A stretch of 64,000 nucleotides of DNA, taken from NCBI RefSeq assembly GCF_029688845.1, contig NZ_JARUKW010000016.1, positions 56,110-120,109 of the forward strand, written 5' to 3'. Made by a program: the position numbers and the translations under genes. Of this stretch, positions 63,435 through 64,000 are shown piece after piece (the stretch's first letter is position 1; each line of letters begins with the position of its first letter). The notes beneath the pieces are model-generated. The model worked only from the letters and a program-made list of their open reading frames with translations, had not been told where the DNA came from and ran no database searches. The DNA is from Natronococcus sp. A-GB1 (GTDB taxonomy: Archaea > Halobacteriota > Halobacteria > Halobacteriales > Natrialbaceae).

Positions 63435-63881
63435 TCAGCCCGTTGCTTCTACCTCTGTTTCAGTATGGAGTGAGATCACTTCGTCTTCAAATTCCATGTA
63501 GTAGCCTGGTTGAGAGGCATCTTCGTAGTATTCAACATCGGTAGTGAGTTCATCGAATTGATCTACTTCCTCTTCATCAATTCCTCTTGAGACCGTTCCC
63601 TCTGTTTCGATTACTTCTTGGGAGACGTGATGAAGAACCGTAAAATCTGGAGCATCATCCTCGATACTCAGAACAGGTTCTTTCTCTTCGTCGCTAACCG
63701 GCATCCCGATTAGGAAACTTGATTCATCGTTTTCGTTTCTTTCGTTCGTCAAGTTTGGATTTTCATCTTCAGTCCCCTCATCATTTGTACCAGCCGGACT
63801 GTCAAGACACCCGGAAGCACCCACTAACACAACGGATAGGGAACTAATGGCCGCTCGGCGATTAAGAAGGGATCGACTCAT
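63435..63881 (-). CDS. Tat lipoprotein of unknown function
   Basis: The 148-residue protein starts MSRSLLNRRAAISSLSVVLV and has a lipobox VGASGC at about residue 25. An acidic linker follows, then a small folded domain (VLHHVSQEVIETEGTVSRGI, TTDVEYYEDASQPGYYMEFE). A TAGTATATACT box on the minus strand (63930-63940) lies about 50 bases upstream. Its AT-rich composition matches the integrated element. Confidence 0.7.
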   Translation of the reverse strand: MSRSLLNRRAAISSLSVVLVGASGCLDSPAGTNDEGTEDENPNLTNERNENDESSFLIGMPVSDEEKEPVLSIEDDAPDFTVLHHVSQEVIETEGTVSRGIDEEEVDQFDELTTDVEYYEDASQPGYYMEFEDEVISLHTETEVEATG

Positions 63882-64000
63882 GTCTCCAAGTACATCACAC
63901 AGAAAATTGAGTGTTGGGTTGGATTCTCCTAGTATATACTGAGCGAGCTCTGTTGAAACCCTTGGCTGATGATAAGTTTCAGTAGTTGTGCTGAATACAC
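63882..64000. other. Right edge of the window
   Basis: Contains the lipoprotein promoter and then sequence (around 63945-64000) with TGTTGAAACCC and AAGTTTCAG runs. No gene is supported. Confidence 0.4.

Noticed and set aside
63945..64000. Terminal repeat of another insertion sequence
   Set aside because: TGTTGAAACCC-type runs occur at some haloarchaeal IS ends, but no matching second end or transposase is visible in the window.

Overview
The window is a stretch of haloarchaeal chromosome (class Halobacteria). The evidence is high GC with strongly acidic proteins, archaeal information-processing genes (TFB, small primase subunit, GINS, Cdc48, aCPSF1, NucS), TATA boxes about 25-30 bases upstream of start codons (leaderless transcripts), Tat lipoprotein signals, and a complete gas vesicle cluster. 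The genus cannot be fixed from the sequence alone; the gene set would fit a Natrialbales-type organism.

Layout. 0-5 kb: an interrupted DoxX-like membrane gene, archease, an acetyltransferase, the primase (priS)-GINS pair and a peroxiredoxin. 5-13 kb: cdc48 coupled to a small Hsp20-like gene, then metabolic genes (hydrolase, panB, acyl-CoA dehydrogenase, two HAD phosphatases). 13-24.8 kb: the GfcR-type regulator, an extraordinary poly-acidic lipoprotein, TFB, RNase HI, a PadR regulator, pyrophosphatase, an alkaline-phosphatase-fold hydrolase, endonuclease III and a TrkA-type channel. 25-29.2 kb: a four-gene polyamine-type ABC transporter operon. 29.3-40.6 kb: membrane proteins, the beta-CASP ribonuclease aCPSF1, the mismatch endonuclease NucS and, about 1 kb away, MutS.

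40.7-47.3 kb holds a divergent gas vesicle cluster: gvpA-gvpN-gvpO on the minus strand and gvpF-G-H-(I position)-J-K-L-M on the plus strand. No gvpC, gvpD or gvpE is present. The gene at the gvpI position is unusually long and acidic. 47.6-48.4 kb is a gene-free, hairpin-rich stretch. 48.4-58.2 kb carries an alcohol dehydrogenase, a double KaiC-domain ATPase followed by a histidine kinase with a degenerate receiver, a DsbA-like protein with eight 24-bp tail repeats, a frameshifted pirin gene and two regulators.

From about 58.66 kb to the right edge, base composition falls and the content changes to that of an integrated element: a tRNA-3'-end-like sequence and a strong inverted repeat, a tyrosine recombinase, an IS5-type transposase remnant, a winged-helix regulator, several small proteins, a TATA-driven structured leader with mutually exclusive hairpins, four 35-bp tandem repeats, gene fragments and a lipoprotein. 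This element and the gas vesicle cluster are the most interesting parts of the window.
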